Positions 32,954-41,342 of a stretch of 64,000 nucleotides of DNA are shown in pieces. The position numbers and the translations under genes were made by a program. The stretch is taken from NCBI RefSeq assembly GCF_000495475.1, contig NZ_ASGZ01000028.1, forward strand, positions 140,237 to 204,236. The letters are read 5' to 3'. Source of the stretch: Candidatus Halobonum tyrrellensis G22 (GTDB lineage Archaea > Halobacteriota > Halobacteria > Halobacteriales > Haloferacaceae). The notes under the pieces are model-generated. The model saw nothing but the letters and a program-made list of their open reading frames with translations, searched no databases and was not told the origin of the DNA. How positions within the stretch are numbered: the stretch's first letter is position 1; each line of letters starts with the position of its first letter.

Positions 32954-34261
32954 ATGGCTTCAAGCACCGCGGCGAGTTACTGGCGGCGGTACCGGTCGAT
33001 CCCCATCGTCTACCGGATCGGCGTGGCGTTCCTCCTCGGGTCCCTGTTCGGGCTGGTCGTCGGGACCCCCGCGACGCGCCTCCAACCGCTCGGCGACCTG
33101 TTCGTTCAGCTGTTGAGCATGCTCATCATCCCGATCATCGTCTTCACGCTGCTGATGGGGGCGCGCCGGCTCAGCCCGAGCAACCTCGGAAAACTCGGCG
33201 TACAGGTCGTCGGCGTCTACATGATCACGTCCGCGCTCGCCGTGGCCATCGGCCTCGGCGTCGGGAACCTGATCAACCCGGGGACGGGGCTCGAACTCGG
33301 CAACGCCGAGGCGCAGTCCGCCGAGGCGCCCGACCTCCTCGAAGTGCTGCTCGGCATCGTGCCGGAGAACCCCATCGCCGCGATGGCGAACGGGGACGTG
33401 CTCCCGACCATCTTCTTCGTCGTCCTGTTCGGTATCGCGCTGGCGCTGGTCGAGCAGTCGACCGACGCCTCCGACATCCGCGCCGGCGTCGAGACGTTCT
33501 ACGACCTCGCGGAGGCGGGCGCGGAGGCGATGTTCAAGATCGTCTGGGGCGTGATGGAGTACGGCGTCGTCGGCGTGTTCGCGCTGATGGCCGCCGTGTT
33601 CGGCGAGGCGGGCGTCGACGCCATCGTGCCGTTCGCCCTGCTCATCCTCACGCTCGCGCTCGCAGTCGCGGCCCACATCGCGCTAGTCCACCTCGGCGGC
33701 ATCATCGTCCTGCTCGTGGGCGAGTCGCCGGTCGACTTCCTCCGCGGCGGGCGCGACGCGCTGGTCACCGCGCTCAGCATCCGCTCGTCGAGCGGGACGC
33801 TCCCCGTGACGATGTCGGACGCGGACGAGAACCTGCGGATCGAAGAGGAGGTGTACAGCTTCTCGCTGCCGCTGGGCGCGACCATCAACATGGACGGCAC
33901 CGCGCTGTATCAGGGCGTCGCGGCGATATTCGCGGCGAACCTCGTCGGCGTCCAACTCGGACTGGGCGAGCAGTTCACCGTCGTCGCCGTCGCGGTGCTC
34001 GCGAGCGTCGGCGCGGCCGGCGTCCCCGGGACGGGACTCATCATGCTGACGCTGGTGTTGACCCAACTCGGCCTCCCGCTGGAGGTGGTCGGCTTCGTGG
34101 CCGGGGTCGACCCCCTCCTCGACCGGTTGCGGACGATGACGAACATCAGCGGCGACCTCGCGGTGACGACGCTCGTCGCGAAGTGGAACGACGCCGTCGA
34201 CTTCTCCGGCGGCACGTGGGCGGCGGACGGTCGCGGCGAGGTGTCGGTCGGCGACGACTGA
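32954..34261 (+). CDS. Dicarboxylate/amino acid:cation symporter (DAACS family)
   Basis: A 435-residue secondary transporter of the GltPh/DctA family that imports glutamate, aspartate or C4-dicarboxylates with Na+ or H+. The serine-rich re-entrant loop is SIRSSSGTLPVTMSD, the NMDGT substrate/Na+ motif is in TINMDGTALYQG, and the second hairpin has VLASVGAAGVPGTG. The later TM8 region ends DPLLDRLRTMTNISGDL. The NMDGT motif favours Na+-coupled amino-acid or dicarboxylate transport. It separates menA-menC from menB, on the opposite strand. Confidence 0.9.
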   Translation: MASSTAASYWRRYRSIPIVYRIGVAFLLGSLFGLVVGTPATRLQPLGDLFVQLLSMLIIPIIVFTLLMGARRLSPSNLGKLGVQVVGVYMITSALAVAIGLGVGNLINPGTGLELGNAEAQSAEAPDLLEVLLGIVPENPIAAMANGDVLPTIFFVVLFGIALALVEQSTDASDIRAGVETFYDLAEAGAEAMFKIVWGVMEYGVVGVFALMAAVFGEAGVDAIVPFALLILTLALAVAAHIALVHLGGIIVLLVGESPVDFLRGGRDALVTALSIRSSSGTLPVTMSDADENLRIEEEVYSFSLPLGATINMDGTALYQGVAAIFAANLVGVQLGLGEQFTVVAVAVLASVGAAGVPGTGLIMLTLVLTQLGLPLEVVGFVAGVDPLLDRLRTMTNISGDLAVTTLVAKWNDAVDFSGGTWAADGRGEVSVGDD

Positions 34262-34303
34262 GACCGCGGACACGCTCTCTCGATTGAGCGTCGGGACGCG
34301 GGG

Positions 34304-35230
34304 TTAGTAGTGCCAGGGGTACTCGGAGAAGTCCGGCTCCCGCCCCTCCAGGAAGGCGTCCCGTCCCTCCCCAGCCTCGGGGGTCATGTACGCCAGCCGC
34401 GTCGCCTCGCCCGCGAACACCTGTTGGCCCACGAGACCGTCGTCGGTCATGTTGAACGCGTACTTGAGCATCCGCATCGCGGTCGGCGACTTGGCGGTCA
34501 TCTCGTCGGCCCACTCCAGGGCGACCTCCTCCAGGTCGTCGTGTGGGACCGCCTCGTTCGCCATCCCCATGTCGACCGCCTCCTCGGCCGAGTAGGTCTT
34601 CCCGCGGAAGAACACCTCCCGCGCCTTCTTCTGGCCGACCTGCTTGGCGAGGTACGCCGAGCCGAACCCGCCGTCGAAGCTCGCCACGTCGGGGTCGGTC
34701 TGGAGGAACTTCGCGTGCTCGTCGCTCGCGAGCGTGAGGTCACAGACCACGTGTAGCGAGTGACCGCCGCCGACGGCCCAGCCCGGCACGACCGCGACCA
34801 CCGGTTTGGGCATGAACCGGATGAGCCGCTGGACCTCCAGGACGTGCAGGCGGCCGGCCTTCGCCTCCCGCACCAGGTCGTCGTCGGCCTCGTCGGCCTC
34901 GTCGTCCGCGCGGTACTCGTAGCCCGACTCGCCGCGGACCGACTGGTCGCCGCCCGCACAGAACGCCCAGCCGCCGTCCTTCGGCGACGGCCCGTTCCCC
35001 GTCAGGAGGACGCAGCCCACGTCGGCGCGTTTGCGCGCGTCGTCGAGGGCGGCGTACAGTTCGTCGACGGTGCCGGGGCGGAACGCGTTCCTGACCTCGG
35101 GGCGGTCGAACGCGACCCGGACCGTCGGCGAGTCGACCGCGCGGTGGTACGTCACGTCGTCGAACGCGTCGCTGCCGTCGACGGGCTCCCAGCGGTCGGG
35201 GTCGAACGTCTCGGAGACGGTGTCGTTCAC
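34304..35230 (-). CDS. menB: 1,4-Dihydroxy-2-naphthoyl-CoA synthase
   Basis: A 308-residue crotonase-fold enzyme that cyclises o-succinylbenzoyl-CoA. Typical MenB motifs are FCAGGDQSVRG (oxyanion hole and loop), GWAVGGGHSLHVVCDLTLAS, and the active-site SFDGGFGSAYLAKQVGQKKARE. It ends DFSEYPWHY, as other MenB do. An acidic Asp/Glu insertion near residues 107-120 is halophilic. GTG at 35230 is preferred because CTTTTTGC at 35255-35262 lies 25-32 bp upstream. It is convergent with the DAACS gene, and NSS and menD follow upstream on the same strand. Confidence 0.94.
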   Translation of the reverse strand: MNDTVSETFDPDRWEPVDGSDAFDDVTYHRAVDSPTVRVAFDRPEVRNAFRPGTVDELYAALDDARKRADVGCVLLTGNGPSPKDGGWAFCAGGDQSVRGESGYEYRADDEADEADDDLVREAKAGRLHVLEVQRLIRFMPKPVVAVVPGWAVGGGHSLHVVCDLTLASDEHAKFLQTDPDVASFDGGFGSAYLAKQVGQKKAREVFFRGKTYSAEEAVDMGMANEAVPHDDLEEVALEWADEMTAKSPTAMRMLKYAFNMTDDGLVGQQVFAGEATRLAYMTPEAGEGRDAFLEGREPDFSEYPWHY

Positions 35231-35407
35231 GCCCGGACGCGCGCGGGCGGCGCGCAAAAAGCTGTCCGACCGCCCGGGCCGCAGCCGGAACCCGGCGTTC
35301 GACGCCGGCGCGGCGTATCCGGCGACGAGCGACGCGACGGTCGCGCGTTCCGCCGTCGTCCCGACCGGGGGTTCGGATCCGGCGCCCCCGGTCGGCCGAC
35401 GACCGGG

Positions 35408-36760
35408 TCAGAGCAGTTCGACGCCCGCGAACGACGCGAGGCTGAGCAGGAGCGTCATCCCGACGGCGGCGAACACGACGGTTCGGAGGTACCAGTGCCA
35501 CGCCCGCGAGAGCGTCCCCCCGTCGCCCTCGCCGAGTTCGGCCACCGCCTCGCGGCCGTACACCCAGCCGACGAACACCGTGACGAGGAACAGCCCCGTC
35601 GGGAGCAGCACCTGGCTCGCGACCGAGTCGAAGAAGCCGAACAGGCTCTGGTCGAGCGCCGACGGGACCGCGAGCGCGAACGCGCCCACCCCGAGCGCGG
35701 CGGCGACGACGGGCCGTTCCACGTCGGTCGTGTCGACGAAGTACGCCGTCGGGATCTCCAGCAGGCTGATCGCCGACGACAGCGCAGCGACCAGCACCAC
35801 GAAGTAGAAGACGACGCCGAACAGTTCCCCCGCGGGCAGCGTCCGGAACGCGTTGGCGATGCTGACGAAGATCGCGCCGGGGCCTGCCGACCCGGGTTCG
35901 ACGCCCTGTGCGAACAGCAGCGGGAAGACGATCAGGCCCGCGAGGTAGCCGACCAGCGTGTTCACGACGACGATCGCCGCGCCGTCGGCGACGAGATTCT
36001 CCGTCTCGTCGACGTACGACGCGTAGGTGATCATGATCCCCGCGCCGAGCGACAGCGTGAACAGCACCTCGCCCACCGCCGCCGGGATCAGCGTGGCGGC
36101 GTTGTCGACGATGTAGCCGAAGTCGGGTTCGAGGAAGTAGGCGTAGCCGGCGCCCGACCCGGGGAGCGTCGCCGCGAAGGCGGCGAGTCCCACCATCAAC
36201 AGGAGTATCGCTGGCACCATCACCTTCGTCGCGAGTTCGATCCCGCGTTCGATCCCCATGGCGACGATGACGACGGTGACGACGAGGAAGACGGCGGCGT
36301 ACCCCACGGCGTCGAAGCCGACGGCGGCCGCCTCGAAGTACGACGACGGCGCCGCGAAGTACGCGCCGGTCGGGCTGGCGAACAGGTACCGCACCACCCA
36401 ACCGCCGACCACGCTGTAGTAGGAGACGATCCAGAAGGCGGTGACGGCGGCGAGTACGCCCGCGGTCGCCCACGCGCGTCCCCCCTCGCGGAAGGCGTCG
36501 ACGACGTTCCGCTGTGCGCGCCGCCCGACGACGAACTCCGCGAGCATCGCGGGCAGGCCAATGAGCGCGACCGCGACCACGTTGACGACGAGGAACGCCG
36601 CGCCGCCGTTGGTCGCCGCCTCGTACGGGAACCGCCAGAGGTTGCCGAGACCGACCGCGCTGCCGACCGCGGCCATGACGAACCCGATCCGCGAGGCCCA
36701 CTGTTCGCGGCCCGCGACCCGCCGGTGTGCCCATCCGGGCAGGAGACTCCGGTCTGACAT
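35408..36760 (-). CDS. Sodium-dependent neurotransmitter:symporter-family transporter
   Basis: A 450-residue NSS (LeuT-fold) transporter with about eleven to twelve hydrophobic helices. The signature first helix VGSAVGLGNLWRFPYEA (about residues 32-48) contains the Na+ and substrate sites. Other marks are IERGIE, GAGIMITYASYV and the helix-8 region ALSSAISLLEIP. Substrate is unknown, but amino acids are typical. The start is ATG at 36760, with TACTTTC at 36784-36790 in TATA position. It lies between menD and menB on the same strand. Confidence 0.92.
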   Translation of the reverse strand: MSDRSLLPGWAHRRVAGREQWASRIGFVMAAVGSAVGLGNLWRFPYEAATNGGAAFLVVNVVAVALIGLPAMLAEFVVGRRAQRNVVDAFREGGRAWATAGVLAAVTAFWIVSYYSVVGGWVVRYLFASPTGAYFAAPSSYFEAAAVGFDAVGYAAVFLVVTVVIVAMGIERGIELATKVMVPAILLLMVGLAAFAATLPGSGAGYAYFLEPDFGYIVDNAATLIPAAVGEVLFTLSLGAGIMITYASYVDETENLVADGAAIVVVNTLVGYLAGLIVFPLLFAQGVEPGSAGPGAIFVSIANAFRTLPAGELFGVVFYFVVLVAALSSAISLLEIPTAYFVDTTDVERPVVAAALGVGAFALAVPSALDQSLFGFFDSVASQVLLPTGLFLVTVFVGWVYGREAVAELGEGDGGTLSRAWHWYLRTVVFAAVGMTLLLSLASFAGVELL

Positions 36761-36919
36761 GCCCCCGGGTACTGCGTCCCGAAGAAAGTACGTGCCGGTA
36801 CGCGACGGACGGTCACTTCCCGACCCGGAGGGCCGCACCGACGGCGCCGCCCGCGCTCCGACCGCGAAGGCCGCACCGGCGGCGCCGATCGGACCGACCG
36901 TACCGACCGTGCCGACTCG

Positions 36920-38731
36920 TCAGTCGCCGTCGAGACCGGCGACCCGTTCGGCCACCTCGGCGGCGAGTCGCTCGCGGACGCGGTGGCTCGCTTCCGCGTC
37001 GCTCGTCACCTCGACGACGGTCGTGCCGTCGGTCGTGACCGCCTCGCGGTACGACTCGCGGAACGCCTCGCGGTCGTCGCCGTCGACCCGCTCGAACTCG
37101 AGGTCGTACAGCCCCTCGGTGTGCGAGAAGTCGACCCCGTGGGGCGTCTTGAACTGCGCGGTGAACGGCGGGTCGTACGCCTCGATCGGGAGCGCGTGGA
37201 AGATGCCGCCGCCGTCGTTGTTCACGGCGACTATCGTCGCGTCCACGTCACACCGCGAGAGCGCGAGCAGGCCGTTCATGTCGTGGTAGTACGCCAGGTC
37301 GCCCGTCACGAGCGTCAGGTCGTCCGTCGTCGCGGAGCCGGCGCCGAGCGCCGTCGAGACGACGCCGTCGATGCCCGACGCGCCGCGGTTGCCGAGGACG
37401 GTCAGCGACCGCGCGGCGGGCGCGGCGAACCGGTCGGCGTCGCGGACCGGCATCGAGTTGGAGACGAACACGGTCGACGGCTCCGGCGCGAGGGCGAACA
37501 CGTCCGCGAGCACGCGCCCCTCGAAGAACGCGTCCTCGTCGCTCACGGCGTCCCAGTGGGCGGTCTCGGCCGCTTCCCAGCGCGCGCGCCAGTCGGCGGA
37601 GTCCGGTCCGGAGACGTGCCGCGCGACGGTCGCCGCCAGCCGCGAGGGGTCCGCGACCACCAGGTCCGTGGCGGCGAACTCCGCCTCGCGCCACCCGCCC
37701 GCGGGGTCGACCACGAACTGCCGGGCGTCGGTGTCCGCGAGGTAGTTCCGGAGCGGTTTGGAGGTGGGCGACGCGCCGAACCGCACGACCACCTCGGGGT
37801 CGGGCCAGTCGGCCGTCGCCTCGCCCGCGAGAAAGCCGTCGTAGCCGCCGAGGACGGGCGTGACGCGGGTCGCCGAGCCGAACCGCAGTCCCGACAGCGG
37901 GTCCGCCAGCACCGGGAACCCCGTGGCGTGTGCGAGCGCGGTCATCGCCTCGGGGTCCGGTCCCGGCGGGTCGGCGGGACCCGCGACGACCAGCCCCCGC
38001 TCGGCCGACAGCGCGCGCGCCACCTCGCGGACCTCCCTGTCGTCGGGGACGGGGTGGCCGGGCGTCGTCGAGACGTACGCGCCGTCGCGGCCGCGTTCCG
38101 CGAGCGCGGGCAGGTCGTCGGGCACGTCGCCCTCGACGTGGACCGGTTCGAGCGGCTTGCGGAACGGGACGTTGAGGTGGACCGGTCCCGCGGGCGTCCC
38201 CTCGGCCGTGGAGACGGCGCGGGCGGCGGTGGTGCGGAGCGAGCGGAGCTTTCGATCCTCGGCTTCGGGTTCGGGGAGGTCCTTGTACCACCGGACCGCG
38301 TCGCCGTACAGTTTCTCCTGGTCGACGGTCTGGTTCGCGCCCGAGTCGCGGAGTTCGGGGGGACGGTCGGCGGTCAACAGCAGCAGCGGGACGCGCCCCT
38401 GGGACGCCTCGACCACCGCGGGGTGGAAGTTGGCGGCCGCGGTGCCCGACGTGGAGACGAGCGGCGTCACCTCGCCGGTCCGGCGGGCGCGCCCGAGCGC
38501 GAAGTACGCCGCCGAGCGCTCGTCGAGGTGCGAGAACGTCCTGACCTCCTCGTGGCGGGCGAACGCCACCGTCAGCGGCGTCGAGCGCGACCCCGGGCAG
38601 AGACAGACCGCGCGCACCCCCGCGGCGGCGAGTTCGTCGACGAGCGTCCGCGCCCACAGCGCGTTTCGGTTGGGGGCGCGCTCGGGGTCGGCGCCCGCGC
38701 CGGGTCCGCGTCCGTGTCCGGGTCCGGTCAT
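36920..38731 (-). CDS. menD: SEPHCHC synthase (MenD)
   Basis: A 603-residue thiamine-diphosphate enzyme joining 2-oxoglutarate and isochorismate. The N-terminal PYR domain has VCLCPGSRSTPL (about residues 42-53) and the catalytic-Glu region TSGTAAANFHPAVVEA. The C-terminal PP domain has GDLAYYHDMNGLL and NNDGGGIFHALP. The start is ATG at 38731; TATCA at 38755-38759 (minus strand) is a weak TATA. It begins the minus-strand run menD-NSS-menB. Confidence 0.94.
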   Translation of the reverse strand: MTGPGHGRGPGAGADPERAPNRNALWARTLVDELAAAGVRAVCLCPGSRSTPLTVAFARHEEVRTFSHLDERSAAYFALGRARRTGEVTPLVSTSGTAAANFHPAVVEASQGRVPLLLLTADRPPELRDSGANQTVDQEKLYGDAVRWYKDLPEPEAEDRKLRSLRTTAARAVSTAEGTPAGPVHLNVPFRKPLEPVHVEGDVPDDLPALAERGRDGAYVSTTPGHPVPDDREVREVARALSAERGLVVAGPADPPGPDPEAMTALAHATGFPVLADPLSGLRFGSATRVTPVLGGYDGFLAGEATADWPDPEVVVRFGASPTSKPLRNYLADTDARQFVVDPAGGWREAEFAATDLVVADPSRLAATVARHVSGPDSADWRARWEAAETAHWDAVSDEDAFFEGRVLADVFALAPEPSTVFVSNSMPVRDADRFAAPAARSLTVLGNRGASGIDGVVSTALGAGSATTDDLTLVTGDLAYYHDMNGLLALSRCDVDATIVAVNNDGGGIFHALPIEAYDPPFTAQFKTPHGVDFSHTEGLYDLEFERVDGDDREAFRESYREAVTTDGTTVVEVTSDAEASHRVRERLAAEVAERVAGLDGD

Positions 38732-38854
38732 CGGCGGGGCTACGGCGGGCGGGGTGATAGCCGCGGCGAAACGCTCCCGCCGGGCGCCTCCCGCGGGACC
38801 CCGACCGGCGCCGCGGACGGGACCGTTTTCACCTCGTCCGTCGTACCGTCCTCT

Positions 38855-39055
38855 ATGTCCCCCAGCGCCGAGATGAACGGGATCGGGAACGTCATCGAGG
38901 AGACGCTCGACGCGGCTCGAAGACACCGGGCGAAGGAGACGTCCCGGCCGCGCCTGGAGCTGTATCACGAGGCGCTCGAAGGGACACGGCGGGTCGCCGG
39001 TAACGCCCCGATGCGCGAGACCCGAGGGCCGAAGCGGGGGGTTCGCGGTGCCTAG
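38855..39055 (+). CDS. Small basic protein, function unknown (66 aa)
   Basis: A 66-residue hydrophilic protein opening MSPSAEMNGIGNVIEETLDA, mostly helical and Arg/Glu-rich, ending basic (RGPKRGVRGA). The ATG at 38855 follows GTTTTC at 38825-38830 by 25-30 bp, fitting a leaderless promoter. Its last eight bases overlap the start of the next gene. It is divergent from menD. No family is recognised. Confidence 0.6.
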   Translation: MSPSAEMNGIGNVIEETLDAARRHRAKETSRPRLELYHEALEGTRRVAGNAPMRETRGPKRGVRGA

Positions 39056-39350
39056 CACCGCCGCGGTTCACCTACGGATGCGAAAGAAGCGAGCGGCCGA
39101 ACTGGTCAAACAACGGGTCGACGACATCTCGGTCGAGGAGCGCGACCCGGACGGCGAAGTCGTCGTCCGGGTAAAAGGAGAGGGGACTCGCGTCGCGACC
39201 ATCGCCGAGGAAGACGAAGAGAAAGGGGAAGAGGAGACGCCCCCGTCCGCCCCGTCCGGGGTGCGTCTCGAATACGTGACGGAGGGGCCACCGCACGTCG
39301 AGCGGAAGGCGAGACAGATCAGGCGGCTCCTCTCCCGTCGCGCCCGCTAA
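39048..39350 (+). CDS. Conserved-looking charged protein, function unknown (100 aa)
   Basis: A 100-residue highly charged protein: a basic helix (RMRKKRAAELVKQRVDD) at residues 10-26, strands with EVVVRVKGEGTRVATIAEE, an acidic EEDEEKGEEE stretch, and a basic C-terminus with KARQIRRLLSRRAR. GTG at 39048 overlaps the upstream gene by eight bases; the ATG at 39078 is an alternative. Overlap implies coupling to the 66-residue protein. The charge pattern could suit nucleic-acid binding, but this is only an inference. Confidence 0.6.
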   Translation: MPSTAAVHLRMRKKRAAELVKQRVDDISVEERDPDGEVVVRVKGEGTRVATIAEEDEEKGEEETPPSAPSGVRLEYVTEGPPHVERKARQIRRLLSRRAR

Positions 39351-39357
39351 CGCGGTG

Positions 39358-39735
39358 TCAGCCGTCGAGCACCGCGCGTTCGAGCAGGCGCGCGTTCCGC
39401 TTGTTCGCCTTCCACGCGAAGTCGAACAGGTCGCCGACCAGCGGGAGCGAGCCGACGACGGTGTCGATGCCGACGTTGACCAGCATGCGCGAGATGGTGA
39501 CCGGGCCGGCGCCGAGGCGGTACGCCTCGCCGACGATGAGGAGCGACGCGACCAGCGTTATCAGGTCGCCGACCGAGGGGACCAGCCCCACGATGGCGTC
39601 GAGACCGACCCGGTAGTTGACCACGGGGAGCTTCACCGACTCGTCGAGCAGTTGTGCGAACCACTTGACGCGGTCGACGCGGCGTTCGACCTCCTTGCTG
39701 TCGGCGTCGGCGGAGGCGCGCGAGAGCAGGCTCAC
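39358..39735 (-). CDS. DUF4112-domain membrane protein
   Basis: A 125-residue protein matching DUF4112: VKWFAQLLDESVKLPVVNYRVGLDAIVGLVPSVGDL is the amphipathic start, followed by two membrane segments and the repeated glycine-proline-aspartate pattern GSLPLVGDLFDFAWKANKRNARLL. Function is unknown. The GTG start at 39735 overlaps the UPF0058 stop by four bases, so the genes form an operon. Confidence 0.85.
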   Translation of the reverse strand: MSLLSRASADADSKEVERRVDRVKWFAQLLDESVKLPVVNYRVGLDAIVGLVPSVGDLITLVASLLIVGEAYRLGAGPVTISRMLVNVGIDTVVGSLPLVGDLFDFAWKANKRNARLLERAVLDG

Positions 39736-40010
39736 AGTTTGTTCTCCGCGTCCTGTGCGAGTTCCTCCATCCGCTTGCCGACGCGGCCGGCGTTGGAGAA
39801 CTCGTCTTCCGACATGGCCGACGCGAGCGCGTTGCCCAACACGAACACGGCGTGTTTGTGCTCGCTCTTGGACTTGTGGACGTGCGAGGGGTCGACGCCC
39901 AGCCCGTGGTACGCCTCGAAGCGGGTCTCGTCGACGTCCTCCCGCTCGCTGAAGTGGTCCATGATCGTCACCATCTGCTCGTGGAGTTCGAGCAGTTCGT
40001 CTTTGTGCAT
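39732..40010 (-). CDS. UPF0058-family protein
   Basis: A 92-residue helical protein of the archaeal UPF0058 family, with MHKDELLELHEQMVTIMDHF at the start and DPSHVHKSKSEHKHAVFVLGNALA in the middle. The His-rich core is a family mark, but no function is established. ATG at 40010 with a minus-strand GCTTAACT at 40036-40043 (26-33 bp upstream) fits a leaderless transcript. It is coupled to the DUF4112 gene. Confidence 0.9.
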   Translation of the reverse strand: MHKDELLELHEQMVTIMDHFSEREDVDETRFEAYHGLGVDPSHVHKSKSEHKHAVFVLGNALASAMSEDEFSNAGRVGKRMEELAQDAENKL

Positions 40011-40233
40011 GCGCGAGCCTATGCGGTACCGCCAGTTAAGCGTTGTTCGGCGGCGAGCCGCGCGAGCGGGCTCCCCTCGGCGTCGCGGACACCGTCCCGG
40101 CGTGTCCGACCGCTCCCCGACGCTGGTGTCGCTGGGGGACGCGGGCGACGCGGGAGCGCGGTGTCCGACCGGCACCGACCCGGCGGACGGCGCCGTCGCT
40201 CGCGGGGGGCGTTCGGCTCGAAAGAGGGGCGGG

Positions 40234-40452
40234 TCAGAAGACGTACTCGTCGTCGTGACCCATCATGCCGTCGTCCTCGAAGCCGCCGGGCTCGGCGTCG
40301 TCGTCCTGCGGGCCACTGGTCTTGTACGCCTTGAGTCCGGTCGACAGGAGGTCCTCGATCGCCTCTTCGCGGTTGACGAACTCGCCCTGTTCGACCATCT
40401 GGGCGATCTGCATCTCCAAGTGCTCGGGGATGTTTATCTCGACTTTGGGCAT
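40234..40452 (-). CDS. CopG-like ribbon-helix-helix regulator
   Basis: A 72-residue protein. Residues 1-45 form a ribbon-helix-helix DNA-binding fold: KVEINIPEHLEMQIAQMVEQ gives the strand and first helix, and FVNREEAIEDLLSTGLKAY the second. The C-terminal 25 residues are acidic, ending DDEYVF. Such proteins are dimeric repressors or nucleoid-type regulators. ATG at 40452 is preceded by a strong TATA (TTTTTATATGG on the minus strand, 40474-40484). Its targets are unknown; it lies between menD-associated genes and the menF gene. Confidence 0.88.
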   Translation of the reverse strand: MPKVEINIPEHLEMQIAQMVEQGEFVNREEAIEDLLSTGLKAYKTSGPQDDDAEPGGFEDDGMMGHDDEYVF

Positions 40453-40473
40453 CTACCCCCGAGTTTACCGACG

Positions 40474-40484
40474 CCATATAAAAA
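40474..40484 (-). promoter_or_regulatory. TATA box of the ribbon-helix-helix gene
   Basis: TTTTTATATGG on the minus strand lies about 22-32 bp upstream of the ATG at 40452. It is one of the strongest TATA matches in the window. Confidence 0.75.
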
Positions 40485-40637
40485 TCCTGCGGGGGCGGTT
40501 CGGACGGGAAAAACGATAGTTTACCGCGCGTTAGCTCGTATTTCCTCGATTCCGAATATCAGCTTCGGTTCCCTGTGATCGGGGGTTCGTCGCGCCGGAG
40601 TCGGTAGCCTTTGGTGAACGCACCGCAAAGCGCGGGC

Positions 40638-41231
40638 ATGGTCAGCGACGTGACCGGTCTCCACGAGGAGTTCGGCGGCGAGCGACTCCCGCCGGGTCAA
40701 CGCGAGACCGAGCGGTTCCCGGTGCTCTCGAAGTCGGGGACGCCCGGGTGGACGCCCGAGACGTGGGAGTTCGAGGTGTGGGGTGCGGTCGACGAGCCGT
40801 TCTCGCTCGACTACGACGCGTTCACCGACCTCCCGAGCGTCACCCAGCGGCAGGACTTCCACTGCGTCACCGGCTGGTCGAAGTTCGACTGCGAGTTCAC
40901 GGGCGTCCCGTTCCCCGACATCGTCGAGCGGGCGGGCGTCCGCGACGACGCGGTCCACGTCATGTTCCACGCGCTCGACGGCTACACGACGAACCTCCCG
41001 CTGGCCGACTGCGACCGCGAGGAGGTGCTGTTCGCCTACGAGTTCGACGGCGACCCGCTCGCGGAGGACCACGGCGGCCCGCTGCGGGTCGTCACGCCCC
41101 ACAAGTACGCGTACAAGGGCGCCAAGTGGGTGACCGGCGTCGAGTTCCTCACCGACCCCGAGCGGGGGTACTGGGAGAAGCGGGGCTACTCGAACACGGC
41201 GAACCCGTGGAACGAGGAACGGTACAGCTAG
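40638..41231 (+). CDS. Stand-alone sulfite oxidase-type molybdopterin oxidoreductase domain
   Basis: A 197-residue single-domain protein of the sulfite oxidase/YedY molybdopterin-binding fold. Cys76 in QDFHCVTGWSKFDCEF is the expected molybdenum thiolate ligand. Other family strands are WEFEVWGAVDEPFSLDYDAF, MFHALDGYTTNLPL and RVVTPHKYAYKGAKWVTGVEF, ending YWEKRGYSN. There is no signal peptide, heme domain or dimerisation domain, so it is cytoplasmic and needs an unidentified partner. The start is ATG at 40638. It sits just upstream of menF on the same strand (111-bp gap). Confidence 0.88.
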   Translation: MVSDVTGLHEEFGGERLPPGQRETERFPVLSKSGTPGWTPETWEFEVWGAVDEPFSLDYDAFTDLPSVTQRQDFHCVTGWSKFDCEFTGVPFPDIVERAGVRDDAVHVMFHALDGYTTNLPLADCDREEVLFAYEFDGDPLAEDHGGPLRVVTPHKYAYKGAKWVTGVEFLTDPERGYWEKRGYSNTANPWNEERYS

Positions 41232-41342
41232 CCCCCGGGTGGTTCGGCGGCCGGCCGCGCGCGGGGACCCGGCCGACGCGGGTGCGAGCGCCCGGTTTCG
41301 GAAACCAGAGGGGTCAAGAGCGTCCCCCCCGAACTCCGGGTG

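Noticed and set aside
34740..36757. Very long antisense frames opposite the NSS symporter, menB and menD
   Set aside because: They are a side effect of GC-rich codon usage: Arg/Pro/Gly/Asp-rich with no domain, opposite well-recognised genes.
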